DNA of 64,000 nt from positions 1,876,519-1,940,518 of the forward strand of contig CP166960.1 of the NCBI GenBank assembly GCA_041447175.1, written 5' to 3'. The DNA is from Candidatus Bathyarchaeia archaeon. Its GTDB lineage: Archaea > Thermoproteota > Bathyarchaeia > Bathyarchaeales > Bathycorpusculaceae. Positions 51,751-61,384 of the stretch are shown piece by piece. The position numbers and the translations under genes were made by a program. Numbering within the stretch: the first letter of the stretch is position 1; each line of letters begins with the position of its first letter. Below the pieces are notes generated by a model. It was not told the origin of the DNA, did no database searches, and worked only from the letters and a program-made list of their open reading frames with translations.

Positions 51751-51924
51751 GTGGTTGTTAGAAGAAGATTCGGTGTCACAACTCCCGAACAAACATACAT
51801 AACACGCACAAACTTAAAAACCTTCTCGAATACGTTAATATCTAAGTTTTGTTTGAGCGGTGAAAGGCTTATTAGGAAAAAAAGGCATGGTTAGAACCTC
51901 GAACGCCACATCAGGCACCCATGC

Positions 51925-51997
51925 AGCCCGTTGGTGTAGTGGTCAAGCATAGTGGCCTTTGGAGCCATTGACGAGAGTTCGAATCTCTCACGGGCTA
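51925..51997 (+). tRNA. tRNA-Gln (anticodon TTG)
   Basis: A complete 73-base cloverleaf without intron. The acceptor AGCCCGT pairs with ACGGGCT. The anticodon stem GTGGC/GCCAT holds the loop CTTTGGA, which gives anticodon TTG (Gln, CAA codons). The T arm is GAGAGTTCGAATCTCTC. The discriminator base is A and CCA is not encoded. It ends five bases before the stop of the convergent aldo-keto reductase gene. Confidence 0.93.
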
Positions 51998-52001
51998 CTT
52001 C

Positions 52002-53231
52002 TCAGTCTTCCAGTTGCGGGTCTTGTTTGGGTTTAAGCGGATTAAGCCGTTTAATTATAGGCATCATCAGTTTTGTTCTCAACCCACCCAAGTCACTTTT
52101 CACCGCTGCAAGCTCTTTGGGAATATCGATGTGTTGAGGACACTTTTGTGCGCAGACGCCACAGTTTCTGCAAAGCGACGCGTCCGAGGCTTCCCCCGTT
52201 AAGCCCATCAGCAAAACGGCGTATGAGCCTCTAATGTAGAATTTATTGCTAAACATACTATACTGATTGTAAGTGTTAAAGTTGCTTGGGATGTTAACGC
52301 CGTTGGGGCAGGGCATGCAGTAGCCGCATCCAGTGCAGGGCACCTTCATTAAACGCTTATACGACCGCGCAACTTTGTCAACGACTGTTAGCTCCTCTTG
52401 GGTGAGCGTGTTTGGCAGGGCAGTTTCGCATGCGGCAATGTTTTCTTCAATATGCTTCTCGTCATTCATGCCTGACAGAACAACGGTTACTTCAGGGTGA
52501 TTCCAAACCCACCGCAGTCCCCACTCAGCCGCAGACCATTGTGTTCCCGCCTGAGCGTAGGCTTGTTTAACTTCCCGTGGGAGTTTGCCTGCTAACATTC
52601 CTCCTCGTAGCGGCTCCATAACCATAACCGCGAGGTTTTGTGAAGCAGCATACCGTAACCCTTCGGTTCCCGCCTGCAAGGTTTCATCCAAAAAATTGTA
52701 CTGAATCTGGCACATTGCCCAGTCGTTGGATTGAATAATTTCTTTAAACGCCCGTGGTGAACCATGAAAAGAGAAGCCCGCGTTAACTATTTTCCCGTCT
52801 GCCTTGGCTTTTTCAAGGAATTTTAAAACGTTAAAGCTCTGCATTTTTTTCCATAATTTAGCTTCCAACGCATGAAGCAGGTAGTAATCGATGTGGTCCG
52901 TTTGAAGTTTTTTCAACTGGACGTTGAGGATTTTGTTCATTTCTTCTTCTTTGGTTAACAGGAAGGTGGGAAGTTTGGTGGCGATTTTCACTTTGTCTCG
53001 GTAGCCGTCTTGCAGGGCTTTTCCCAGAAGGGTTTCGCTTTCGCCACTGTGGTAGGGGAAGGCGGTGTCCAAATAGTTGACGCCGTGGTCAACTGCGTAG
53101 CGGATTTGTTTGATGGCGCGTGCTTCGTCTATACTGCCGCGTCCTTTTTGAGGCAGCCGCATCGTTCCAAAGCCCAACGCAGATAATTTATCCCCGTTTT
53201 TCGGAACCACTCTATACTGCAAAACAATCAC
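52002..53231 (-). CDS. Aldo-keto reductase with C-terminal 4Fe-4S domain
   Basis: A 409-residue member of the aldo-keto reductase family with an added ferredoxin-like tail. The TIM barrel shows LGFGTMRLP, the catalytic Asp and Tyr in NYLDTAFPYHSGESE and Lys in KIATKLP, and YYLLHALEA. The C-terminus has CTGCGYCMPCPNGVNIP and CRNCGVCAQKCPQHIDIP, two Cys clusters that bind Fe-S. Similar enzymes are common in anaerobes and probably couple ferredoxin to a carbonyl substrate. The substrate is unknown. Confidence 0.88.
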   Translation of the reverse strand: MIVLQYRVVPKNGDKLSALGFGTMRLPQKGRGSIDEARAIKQIRYAVDHGVNYLDTAFPYHSGESETLLGKALQDGYRDKVKIATKLPTFLLTKEEEMNKILNVQLKKLQTDHIDYYLLHALEAKLWKKMQSFNVLKFLEKAKADGKIVNAGFSFHGSPRAFKEIIQSNDWAMCQIQYNFLDETLQAGTEGLRYAASQNLAVMVMEPLRGGMLAGKLPREVKQAYAQAGTQWSAAEWGLRWVWNHPEVTVVLSGMNDEKHIEENIAACETALPNTLTQEELTVVDKVARSYKRLMKVPCTGCGYCMPCPNGVNIPSNFNTYNQYSMFSNKFYIRGSYAVLLMGLTGEASDASLCRNCGVCAQKCPQHIDIPKELAAVKSDLGGLRTKLMMPIIKRLNPLKPKQDPQLED

Positions 53232-53349
53232 GCTCTAAGCTGCACAACACTGCATACTATATTAAGAGATGTTGCAACTAAAAGGTTAACTCCTTTTAAG
53301 AACAGCACATGAAAAAGATGTTCTGCGTTACGTTAATGTGCAGATTCAG

Positions 53350-53763
53350 TTATGTTGAAGTGGGCTTCACCTGCAACACAGCCAAGTTCGACGTTACGGA
53401 GGAGACCTTGATTTCTAAGCCCAAATCGTGGTAAACTGCGCCTGCAGTCGCGGGGTATGAGCGTGTTTGATGTGAATCCATAACTACATAAAACAGCCCC
53501 GTGGTGTCTGCCGACGACAATTCATAGCTGAAAACGTATGTGCTGTTGCCCTGCGCGTACTGGACATACTGCCCTGCAGCCAAATTTAACTGGGTATACT
53601 CACCCGAGCCTCCTGAGGCACCAAAAAATGAGCCAATGGCGGGTGCCTGCCACGCAACCAAAACCCCCACCAACACAACCGCCAGTACGCCTACTGCGAT
53701 TTTGTAGAAGGACAGTTTGTCTTTGCCTGAAGCAATCCGAATTGGAGCGTGTGGGTTACGCAT
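53350..53763 (-). CDS. Small exported protein with N-terminal membrane anchor
   Basis: A 137-residue protein. A cytoplasmic N-terminus (about 1-21) is followed by one transmembrane helix (about 22-41) and a beta-rich outer domain with a Gly/Ser linker (FFGASGGSGEY) and two or three sequons. Family not recognised. It may be a redox or adhesion accessory protein of the cell surface. Confidence 0.6.
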   Translation of the reverse strand: MRNPHAPIRIASGKDKLSFYKIAVGVLAVVLVGVLVAWQAPAIGSFFGASGGSGEYTQLNLAAGQYVQYAQGNSTYVFSYELSSADTTGLFYVVMDSHQTRSYPATAGAVYHDLGLEIKVSSVTSNLAVLQVKPTST

Positions 53764-53879
53764 TGTTGCATCAAGATTACTTTGAGGTTAACGGCTAAAA
53801 ACATTTTCGCACAAGCAGCCGAATCCAAAGCTGGTTATGTCACAAACTATTTATTTCCACAGGGAACAATTTGGGTTCA

Positions 53880-54635
53880 ATGAATCCAGCATCTTTAACA
53901 CAAAAAACTCGCCTGTTTAGGGGCGTTTCAGGGGAGCATCTGCTTGTCTGTGCAATCGCAACTGTCGTGTGCACTGTTCTGGCGATTTGGGCAGTGATTT
54001 CAGCGCCCGTTTCGGTCCCCGGAGTTTCGGGGCTTTACATTGCGGCAGCGGTTTATGTGCCGTTGGCGTTGTGGTTTGGCATGTGGGGATGCATTGCTGG
54101 CTACTTGAGCTGCATCTTCATGGGGCTCTATTTGGGTTACTCGTTGGATTTTGTGTTGGTTTGGGCGTTGGCGGACTTTTTTGAAGGCTTCGTCGTGCTG
54201 GTAGCGTACCGCCAGCTCAAGCTGAAACGCTCAAACCTGAAAAAACCAACCCTAACTTACGCGTTGACAGGAACACTTGTAGCAGACATTGTAATTGCCG
54301 CGTTTGCCGCTGTAAACGCGTTCACCGAGATTTTCGTGCTGACCTTCATCGTCGCCATAGCCATCCTTAGCTTGCAAGCACTTGTGGAAAACCGCAAAAC
54401 CTGGGGAACCTGGCTGGTTGTGGGGGTTTTTGCCGCCAGCCTCGTTTCAGGAGCCTTCGGGGTGGGTGCGCTTTGGGCGTTTGGTTTTGTTCCTACGGAT
54501 GCGTTTTCGACGGCTTTCTTTGGCTGGGTTTTCGGCGACATTATGGTTTTGGCAACCATCGGCACCGTGATGGCAATCACTATTACGCCGTATGTTATGA
54601 AGACGCGGGTGTATGTCCGCAACTACTTCACCTAA
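53880..54635 (+). CDS. Polytopic membrane protein, ECF S-component-like
   Basis: A 251-residue protein with six or seven helices. An early segment, VYVPLALWFGMWGCIAGYLSCIFMGLYLG, resembles the glycine-rich helices of ECF S components. Later segments repeat hydrophobic helices with an Arg/Lys loop. No ECF energising genes are near. The ATG at 53880 follows a TTG (53871) in the same frame. A transporter role is inferred from topology. Confidence 0.6.
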   Translation: MNPASLTQKTRLFRGVSGEHLLVCAIATVVCTVLAIWAVISAPVSVPGVSGLYIAAAVYVPLALWFGMWGCIAGYLSCIFMGLYLGYSLDFVLVWALADFFEGFVVLVAYRQLKLKRSNLKKPTLTYALTGTLVADIVIAAFAAVNAFTEIFVLTFIVAIAILSLQALVENRKTWGTWLVVGVFAASLVSGAFGVGALWAFGFVPTDAFSTAFFGWVFGDIMVLATIGTVMAITITPYVMKTRVYVRNYFT

Positions 54636-54644
54636 CAGTACGGG

Positions 54645-55010
54645 CTATTCTGTGGTGGTTAGCTTAAGGGCTTCTTCCAAAAGGTGACGCAGGGCGGGGT
54701 TTTGGGTTTGGGCTTCAGATTTGATTTTAAGGTGCCGTGCTTGCTTGCCTGTGCCCGCCAGCAGTCCATCTGGGTCTGGGAGGTCGGCGCCTTTGCTGAA
54801 GAGCAAGTTTACGTGTTTCATGTGGGGCACAAGGGCAAAAACAAACTCCTCAGACGCTTTTGGCAGGCTGAAGGTCATTATTCCCGTTTTCGCGTCAATC
54901 TGCTCAACCGCGGAAGGAAACACCTCCAGCAAAAGATTTCGCAAGCACAACACGTTTTCCCGTGTTTCCCGACTGTAAAAAGCAAGAAAGGCATCCAGTT
55001 GGCGGCTCAA
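54645..55010 (-). CDS. DUF1801/YdhG-like protein
   Basis: A 121-residue protein with the family pattern: ENVLCLRNLLLEVFPSAVEQID near the N-terminus, FVFALVPHMKHVNLLFSKGADLPDPDGLLAGTGKQARHLKI in the middle, and a helical C-terminus. Proteins of this small alpha/beta fold are widespread but their activity is unknown. Confidence 0.75.
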   Translation of the reverse strand: MSRQLDAFLAFYSRETRENVLCLRNLLLEVFPSAVEQIDAKTGIMTFSLPKASEEFVFALVPHMKHVNLLFSKGADLPDPDGLLAGTGKQARHLKIKSEAQTQNPALRHLLEEALKLTTTE

Positions 55011-55315
55011 ACACTCACCTCGGTCATGCGAGTTGGCTCATTGCGGATGGATTATTTATGCAGAGCAGTTTTAACATGTTTCGGAATGGAATTCCGTTAA
55101 TGCTACCGCCTCTATGTTTCTACGCTGAAAACACTCTGCACCTACCCCCCTCTATAGGTTCTGCAATGAATTGCTATTAGCATCCTAATAGACGGCAAAT
55201 AGCGGGTCGAGGAGCGGTTCAGCAATAAGCAGCTTTAGGGTATGACACAGTTTTTCTCTACACAAGAAATCTTTACAAACAGGCTTTTAGGGCAAGTTGA
55301 ACCTATAATTAACTG
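55011..55315. other. Gene-free stretch between divergent genes
   Basis: No protein gene or RNA is recognised in these 305 bases. The left end probably holds the promoter of the DUF1801 gene (TATA-like AATAATCC near 55047-55056 on the minus strand). The right end carries the upstream region of the surface-protein gene with AT-rich stretches (near 55263-55310). Confidence 0.4.
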
Positions 55316-56236
55316 ATGGTGGCTATGGGTAACAAAGCAATCATAGCTGTACTATTGGTGTCTGTGAGTACGGTCTCTTTTTTGTCTGGAATGCAAGCTG
55401 TTGAAGTAGTTAAGGCTAATCCTAGTTGGGGAACTCCTGCAACTCCAATACCTCCAATAACTGACCCCCCTCAAATAATCATAACCTCCCCCAGCTCAGA
55501 AGAATACAGTAATCCAGTTCCCTTAAACATAACAATAATTCAACCTGACTCGTGGGTATCAAAATACAACATGACTTTACCAAAACCATGGGTAGACACT
55601 TCAGATGATGTAGTTGTTGGTCAAAATACGTTAAGGTCAATAACTTGCATTATTGATGGTCAATCAGTTACCCTCTGGAATGGCACATATTTTGGTTTTG
55701 GAGTTACCTATTATTTGCCTAGAGTAACACAGTTTTCTGCATTAATGTCGGTGAGCAAGGGGCAACACAACTTGCAGGTTAATGTTTCTGCAATATCAGA
55801 GTATGCTGTAGACGGCATCATCCCTTTTGCAGAAAGGACGTACAATATTACAGCAAGCCAAACAACCCAATTCAATACCAATAACGACTCGGGTCTTCTT
55901 TCGCCTCCAACACTGTATGATATAAAAAGCTCTTATGAAATTCGGCAACCCTACTCAGACTCAACAACTTCAACTCCAACTTCAGATAGTTCAATGCAGG
56001 CGCCAAGTCCAACTCCAAGCTTAACACCATCAACTCCAAGTCCGCCACCTACACCCCCTCCAACTCTAACCATAAGTCCAACACCCACCCCTAAACCAAC
56101 AGAATCTCCAACGACATCAACTAATCCTCCAACATCCTCACCTTCAGCCCCAGAGTTTCCAGCTTGGATACTTCTGCCCTTAATTCTGGCTACCACACTC
56201 ATAATAGCATACAAGAGAAAGGGAACTAAACGATGA
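55316..56236 (+). CDS. Secreted surface protein with Pro/Thr stalk and C-terminal anchor
   Basis: About 303-306 residues. Signal peptide (hydrophobic 6-22 from the second Met at 55325), a beta-rich domain with several sequons (NIT, NGT, NVS), a Ser/Pro/Thr stalk (about 215-275, TPSLTPSTPSPPPT-like), then APEFPAW and a transmembrane helix ending in YKRKGTKR. The PEF-helix-basic order resembles archaeal sorted surface proteins. A 36-residue gene overlaps its stop. Confidence 0.75.
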   Translation: MVAMGNKAIIAVLLVSVSTVSFLSGMQAVEVVKANPSWGTPATPIPPITDPPQIIITSPSSEEYSNPVPLNITIIQPDSWVSKYNMTLPKPWVDTSDDVVVGQNTLRSITCIIDGQSVTLWNGTYFGFGVTYYLPRVTQFSALMSVSKGQHNLQVNVSAISEYAVDGIIPFAERTYNITASQTTQFNTNNDSGLLSPPTLYDIKSSYEIRQPYSDSTTSTPTSDSSMQAPSPTPSLTPSTPSPPPTPPPTLTISPTPTPKPTESPTTSTNPPTSSPSAPEFPAWILLPLILATTLIIAYKRKGTKR

Positions 56237-56343
56237 AAAGGAAAACCATCTTGGCGGCAATTATTCTATCTGTGCTGATGGTTTCATTGGCAACTGTCAA
56301 CGTAGGGTTGTACATGAAGAAAAAACAAATCAAGCAGCCGTAA
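56233..56343 (+). CDS. 36-residue single-helix membrane peptide
   Basis: MKRKTILAAIILSVLMVSLA... then a basic KKKQIKQP tail. The ATG overlaps the TGA of the upstream surface protein (ATGA), so it is translationally coupled. One transmembrane helix fills most of it. It may assist export or anchoring of the surface protein. Family not recognised. Confidence 0.55.
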   Translation: MKRKTILAAIILSVLMVSLATVNVGLYMKKKQIKQP

Positions 56344-56442
56344 CATTTTTTCTGGAAGCTGTTTGGGGCGGTTTGAGTTACCTGCGCCATAAGCCTTATC
56401 TTCAAACGCGCACATCATCCCCCGTTCACAGGAGACCATGTT

Positions 56443-57399
56443 ATGGGTAACTTGATGGTTGCAGTCGTTGGCGCGCAGGGTTTCAGCAGCGCCATAGCCA
56501 AGAAAGGCACCTCCACAGACATCACACTATACAACTTGAAGAAAGGCGAAGACACCCTCACGCTTGTTGAGCCTAACCGTTACCCCGAACGGCTGGCACC
56601 CCTGTTCTTCGCGGCTTCAGAAGTGCAAAAAGCCGTCGTCGTGGTGAACGAGTTAACCGCAACTCTGGGCGAGAGTCTTGTGATGTTGCAGTGCTGCGGC
56701 ATAAACAGCGGCTACTTCATACTCCGAAACTATATCCCCAAAGAAAAAATCCAGCCTCTCATCAAAGGCACAAGCTTAGAAAACTTTGAGTTCCTCCCCG
56801 ACGACGCCAACGTTTTGCGGGAAAAACTGTTCAATAACGCTGCCCAACAGAAACCCGCCGAAGCACCCACAGGAAGCGTACCCGTAGACCACGCATTCAA
56901 CGTGAAAGGCGTAGGCGTGGTGGTTTTGGGCGTAGTCATAAACGGGGGCGTCGCCAAACATGCAGCGTTGAAGGCGTTGCCGGGAACGAAAACGGCGCAG
57001 GTGCGGTCAATTCAGAAACACGACGACGACTTTGACGCAGCCGTTGAGGGCGACCGCGTGGGGTTGGCGGTCAAAAACGTGGACGTTTCAGATGTGGATA
57101 GGGGCGTGGTTTTGACAAATGACCCCGCAATCAAAACCTCAAAAACTCTCAAAACCAAGGCGTCGCTGGTGAAGTATTGGCAGACGCCGCTGAAGGCGGG
57201 TATGGTGATGCATGTGGGGCACTGGATGCAGTTCCTCAACGGCAAGGTGGAGGAGGTCAGCGAGGAGGGCGACTGGCATAAACCCGACGTCACCATCAGC
57301 TTGGAGAAGGACCTGGTTTACCGTTCAGGCGACCGTGCGGTTTTGATGTATTTGGAGGGCGGCAAGCTCCGCGTCGCAGGAACCATCGAGCTGCCTTAA
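56443..57399 (+). CDS. SelB/EF-Tu-like pseudo-GTPase
   Basis: A 318-residue protein. The N-terminal domain begins VAVVGAQGFSSAIAKKGTSTDITLYN, the layout of a translational GTPase. The P-loop GxxxxGK[ST] is lost, and no NKxD is found. From about 145 it has an EF-Tu domain 2-type barrel (HAFNVKGVGVVVLGVVINGGVAKHAAL, ...VRSIQKHDDDFDAAVEGDRVGLAVKNVDVSDVDRG), then a third beta-domain. It resembles elongation-factor relatives of SelB that have lost GTP binding. A role in translation regulation or an RNA-bound scaffold is inferred. Confidence 0.75.
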   Translation: MGNLMVAVVGAQGFSSAIAKKGTSTDITLYNLKKGEDTLTLVEPNRYPERLAPLFFAASEVQKAVVVVNELTATLGESLVMLQCCGINSGYFILRNYIPKEKIQPLIKGTSLENFEFLPDDANVLREKLFNNAAQQKPAEAPTGSVPVDHAFNVKGVGVVVLGVVINGGVAKHAALKALPGTKTAQVRSIQKHDDDFDAAVEGDRVGLAVKNVDVSDVDRGVVLTNDPAIKTSKTLKTKASLVKYWQTPLKAGMVMHVGHWMQFLNGKVEEVSEEGDWHKPDVTISLEKDLVYRSGDRAVLMYLEGGKLRVAGTIELP

Positions 57400-57494
57400 C
57401 TGGTGGCTGACTAATTTTTGACAAGCCTATTAGTCAAATACGCTTAAATGACGCCTAACCAACCCATAGTACTGGCAGGACAGGATGTGGGTTA

Positions 57495-58283
57495 ATGGGC
57501 ACAGATTTCGAATCATTCCATGACATATTCAAGCATCCCATCCGCCGCAAAATCATTCAAACATTAAACGAAAAACAAGCGCTTTCGTATATGGAGTTAA
57601 TGACTGCGGTTGACGCGGCAAACACGGGCAAGTTCAACTACCACCTTAAAGTCCTCGCTGACCTCATCCAGAAAGACCCCAACGGCAAATACGAGCTGAC
57701 ACCCAAAGGACAGCTAGCAGTGCAGTTTCTGCAGACGTTTAACGAAAAAAAGGCGAAGCCATCGCGACTGCGCATTATGGATGCGTTTCTGATTGGTGTG
57801 GCGGGGTTTGTTTTGACGCTTGTGAACCCCGGTTTTTGGGGGTTTATGTTGGCTGCAGCTTGGAATGTTCAGTCAGTTGCAGTTTATTCAGCGCTAAGCG
57901 CCCTAACGACTGCCTTCATGATTGCTGTGCCTAGTCCAGTTATGTGGCTGTTGTCGACTAGGCGGTCGCATTCTCACAGCGCCTACAACCTTTACATGGC
58001 GCCCGTTCTAACCGTCGTTATGCTGGTTTTGTTGCTGGTCGTTATGTTTGTGTCCAACATTAACATAGGAACAGAAGTCGCCATTCAAGTCGGTGAAACC
58101 GTGAGCTCAGGAAACATACAGGTGCCCGGCGGCCCAACTGTTTCCTCTTCACACACAACCTACTCAATGATGGTTACCTCGTTGTCCTCTGTTATGGCGT
58201 TTGGCATGGTTTGTGCGTTTGTGGGGGTAGCTTTGGCAGAGCTTGTCAGCCTACTAAAAAAGAAACTTGCAGGCAGGCTATAG
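57495..58283 (+). CDS. ArsR-type winged-helix regulator fused to four membrane helices
   Basis: A 262-residue protein. Residues 1-75 form a wHTH domain (HDIFKHPIRRKIIQTLNE, NTGKFNYHLKVLADLI). From about 92 there are four or five transmembrane helices, with an outside loop between about 188 and 220. One-component regulators with membrane sensors of this build are common in archaea. Its target is unknown, though the divergent and neighbouring membrane-protein genes are candidates. Confidence 0.75.
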   Translation: MGTDFESFHDIFKHPIRRKIIQTLNEKQALSYMELMTAVDAANTGKFNYHLKVLADLIQKDPNGKYELTPKGQLAVQFLQTFNEKKAKPSRLRIMDAFLIGVAGFVLTLVNPGFWGFMLAAAWNVQSVAVYSALSALTTAFMIAVPSPVMWLLSTRRSHSHSAYNLYMAPVLTVVMLVLLLVVMFVSNINIGTEVAIQVGETVSSGNIQVPGGPTVSSSHTTYSMMVTSLSSVMAFGMVCAFVGVALAELVSLLKKKLAGRL

Positions 58284-59222
58284 CGGCTTTTGCGTTTTCT
58301 GTTTTTTGAACATCAGAGGCAAACCCACCAGCGGAAGCGCCAACACCCACAAGTCCATGTTATGCCCAAGGAACCACGCGTACCAGTCACTCCAAAGCTG
58401 GTCGCCGCCAAAGTAAATCCACGTCAGGTAATTCCAAAGGAAATACAGTCCCACCAGCGTAATTATGGCTCCGACGGTTTTCAGGTTCAACTCCTCCACG
58501 GTTTCTGCGCCGATGGATTTCTTGGTGAAGTACGCCGTGTAGATGCCTAATGCGAGCATGCCAACGGTGGTTAACAAGAAGCTGAACAGGTTTTCAGGGT
58601 ATGCTGTCAGGTACGTGGTGCCTTTGGCGATGACTGTGTATATCCAGTTGCCTGTGTTTTCCAGCCAAAACACAAACACGTAAACCGTGCCCGTGATTGA
58701 TCCCCACTTCACCGCGTCTTTTGGGGGCTTGTTGGGGCGCAACGTGGAAGCCAGTTTAAAGAGGGCGAGGGGTAGGGCTATGGAGGAGAATAGGCATGGG
58801 ATGCCTGTTTCAAGAAGAAAAGGCACATTAAAGCCCACTCCGCTGCCGCCAAAGCCCGCCACGTTTGCGGGAAGAACGCCCCAGATTCCTGAGAGCAAAA
58901 GCGACAGCCAGTAAACTGCCTCGATGACCAAAATCCACTGGATAATCTTGCGGGTTCTTTGGGAAGAAAACCCTCTGTGGACGAGGTACATGATGATGGC
59001 GACGACAGCAATGAGCCCCGCGAGGGTTCTTGCGACTAAGCCGACGGCGCCTGAAGCGTCGGTTATTAGAATCCAAGTGGAGGTTGGACCGGTGAAGAAG
59101 GCGAATTCGCCGATGTTCACCATGCCCTTGAACAGTTCATGGAAGCTGAACAGGAACCACGCCGACGCGGCAACCAGAAGCCCGAACTGCAGAGGCGAAA
59201 GCGACTTAGAGGGGGCAGACAT
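58278..59222 (-). CDS. Polytopic membrane protein, family not recognised
   Basis: A 314-residue protein with eight or nine helices. Features include FLFSFHELFKGMVN, WLENTGNWIYTVIAKG and a C-terminal WYAWFLGHNMDLW. The ATG at 59222 is preferred: a TATA-like AAATAATATAG lies about 30-40 bases upstream (59255-59265 on the minus strand), which suits a leaderless transcript. The frame is open to 59387 but the extra 55 residues are charged and unlike the rest. Its stop overlaps that of the wHTH-membrane gene by six bases. Confidence 0.65.
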   Translation of the reverse strand: MSAPSKSLSPLQFGLLVAASAWFLFSFHELFKGMVNIGEFAFFTGPTSTWILITDASGAVGLVARTLAGLIAVVAIIMYLVHRGFSSQRTRKIIQWILVIEAVYWLSLLLSGIWGVLPANVAGFGGSGVGFNVPFLLETGIPCLFSSIALPLALFKLASTLRPNKPPKDAVKWGSITGTVYVFVFWLENTGNWIYTVIAKGTTYLTAYPENLFSFLLTTVGMLALGIYTAYFTKKSIGAETVEELNLKTVGAIITLVGLYFLWNYLTWIYFGGDQLWSDWYAWFLGHNMDLWVLALPLVGLPLMFKKQKTQKPL

Positions 59223-59372
59223 AAGAGAATACCACAAAACCATTTGTTGGTTGACTATATTATTTTTGCGTGTTTCCCTCCAAAGCAGAAGGCGAGGTTC
59301 AATTTTAAACCGTGGAGTTGAGCTAATTTTAAATGTCTGCCGCCTCAGAATATATCCAAGTGAGGAAGCATC

Positions 59373-59594
59373 ATGAACCTCAACCAAAGACAGGTGACTC
59401 GGTTTCTTTTTGCCGCTGAAGGCGTAGGCGCCGCGTTTGTCGGAGTCTTCTTGGCGGCTTACTTGAGTGGGTTACCTTCCACTGCGGTTTTACATTCTGA
59501 ACCAGCCTTCAGAGTCCCCTTGGCGATTCTGGGGGGATTGTTTTTGCTGTTTGTTGCCGTTGCAGGGGTTTTGGCTGCCCGTTCCCCCAAGTAG
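59373..59594 (+). CDS. Small two-helix membrane protein
   Basis: A 73-residue protein with two hydrophobic helices (about 11-31 and 47-68) and a short basic end. Family not recognised. It is followed by the GT39-type glycosyltransferase gene 107 bases on, in the same direction. Confidence 0.5.
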   Translation: MNLNQRQVTRFLFAAEGVGAAFVGVFLAAYLSGLPSTAVLHSEPAFRVPLAILGGLFLLFVAVAGVLAARSPK

Positions 59595-59701
59595 CCCGCG
59601 CCTCAGCTTCTGTGTTCCTGCTTTTGCCGAGCGTCAGTTTAGATTGTTTTATATTGGGTATTCTGCTTTATAGACTGCAAAACAGGCTGCAATAGCGGCA
59701 A

Positions 59702-61384
59702 ATGGAGGGAAAAGCTGAGGTGAACGTGGATTCCATGGCGGCGTGGCTGAAGGGAGGCATCAAAAACAAGTGGCGACTAGCTTTCTTGGTGTTTGCCGTT
59801 GCGTACGGCACGTTTTTGCTTTTTAACCTCTCGTACATGTCGATTCAGTGGGATGAAGTCACGCACCTTAACGGCGGCATGCTTCTGCTACGAGGCGACT
59901 ATTCGACGTACTTTAGCTTCATTTTTTATCCGCCCATGTATGACCTCTTCACGGCTGGGTTCTACGCAGTCGGGGGCATAAGCGTATTCACAGGCAGGTT
60001 GGTCACGGTTGCGTTTTCGCTGTTGTCGCTGTGGGCGGTGTTTGAGTTTGCTTCCCGCATGTATGACGCCAAAACTGCCCTGCTGGGCGTAGTTCTGTTG
60101 GCTTTGATGCCCGGCTACGTGTGGTTGAGCCGCATGGCTATGATTGAAACCATGCTGGTTTTCTTCTTCACTGTTTCGACGCTGTCCTTTTTTGGGTGGC
60201 TGCGGCTACACCAGAACAAGTTCCTGATCATCAGCGGCGTTATGCTTGGACTGGGCATCTTGGTGAAGTACCAGACGGTCATTGTAGGCGCCATCATGCT
60301 TACAGCGCTAGTGGTGTTGGGCAGAGGCTACTTGAAACAGAAACTCACCCGCTTCCCCCTGCTCATACTCACCGTTGTGGCGGTGGTTATCCCTTGGATT
60401 CTGGTTTCATACCAAATTTACGCTTCAGGCCTGCTGGACACATGGCTGTACGCAATCAGCATGGGCAACCCCGAGAAATCGCTCTATAGCACGGGGCTTA
60501 ATCGGTTTCCAGCGCCATTCACCGCACTGCCCAGTTGGTTGCAGACGCCCGTGTTTTACCTGTTTGAAATGACGGTGCCTTACTCGGATGTGCATCCAGT
60601 TTCGTTTTTCCTGTACCTTTTGGGTTTAGCTGGGTTGGGGTGGTTTGCGCTTCGCCGAAAAGCCTCCGACAAGTATCTGCTCATCTGGTTTGTTGTGGTT
60701 TACATTTTCTTCACCGTAATTCCCAACAAGCAGTGGCGCTACGTAGTGCCAGCGTTTCCTGTGCTTGCGTTAGCAGCAGCTAGCCTGATCACGTCGGCGT
60801 GGAGCAAAGCCCAAACCCGTTGGCAAAACAAGCAACTGCCCATAAACAAGCGGCGGTTAGCGCAGGTCGCCGCAGGGGGTCTGATAGCTTTCACGTTGGT
60901 TGGTGCGGCTTTTAGCGTTTCTGATGCTTACAGTTGGGTTGCCAAAGACCAAATTCACATTCCCATTGAAGAAGCCGCCAATTATGTCGCGCCACGTTTA
61001 GGACCTGACGAGTCAATCATGGTGTTGTGCGCACAGAACCTTTACAGCCAAGACATGGTGCGCTTCTACCTAAACGCGCAGGGTAAAACTAACGCGGTTT
61101 TGCAGTACCCCGCGTTGCCTGTGGATACGTACCGCCCTGACTTCAACGTAACCGAGCTAATCAGCCAGTGTCAACATAACAATGTGAAGTATGTGTTTAT
61201 GTACGAGTTTGGCGGCGACGTGCCCTACTTTGACACGGATTTGCGTCTTATGGATGTTTACATGATGCTTGCAGAGTCAGGCAAATTCGGCAACATCCCC
61301 ACCCTAGAAGAAGACGGCACCGTAACGGGAACGTATTTTGGGACCAGCCCCCGCCAAATCTACATCTTAACTTTCTTGGGTTGA
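59702..61384 (+). CDS. Membrane glycosyltransferase (GT39/PMT-like)
   Basis: A 560-residue protein with about twelve helices. The first outer loop carries QWDEVTHLNGG, the Asp-Glu of GT-C glycosyltransferases of the PMT/ArnT type, which use a lipid-linked sugar on the outer face. The second loop has FYPPMYDLF. The C-terminus (about 410-560) is a soluble domain. It could glycosylate the surface proteins nearby or a lipid. It overlaps the end of the convergent PPC-domain gene by 18 bases. Confidence 0.85.
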   Translation: MEGKAEVNVDSMAAWLKGGIKNKWRLAFLVFAVAYGTFLLFNLSYMSIQWDEVTHLNGGMLLLRGDYSTYFSFIFYPPMYDLFTAGFYAVGGISVFTGRLVTVAFSLLSLWAVFEFASRMYDAKTALLGVVLLALMPGYVWLSRMAMIETMLVFFFTVSTLSFFGWLRLHQNKFLIISGVMLGLGILVKYQTVIVGAIMLTALVVLGRGYLKQKLTRFPLLILTVVAVVIPWILVSYQIYASGLLDTWLYAISMGNPEKSLYSTGLNRFPAPFTALPSWLQTPVFYLFEMTVPYSDVHPVSFFLYLLGLAGLGWFALRRKASDKYLLIWFVVVYIFFTVIPNKQWRYVVPAFPVLALAAASLITSAWSKAQTRWQNKQLPINKRRLAQVAAGGLIAFTLVGAAFSVSDAYSWVAKDQIHIPIEEAANYVAPRLGPDESIMVLCAQNLYSQDMVRFYLNAQGKTNAVLQYPALPVDTYRPDFNVTELISQCQHNNVKYVFMYEFGGDVPYFDTDLRLMDVYMMLAESGKFGNIPTLEEDGTVTGTYFGTSPRQIYILTFLG

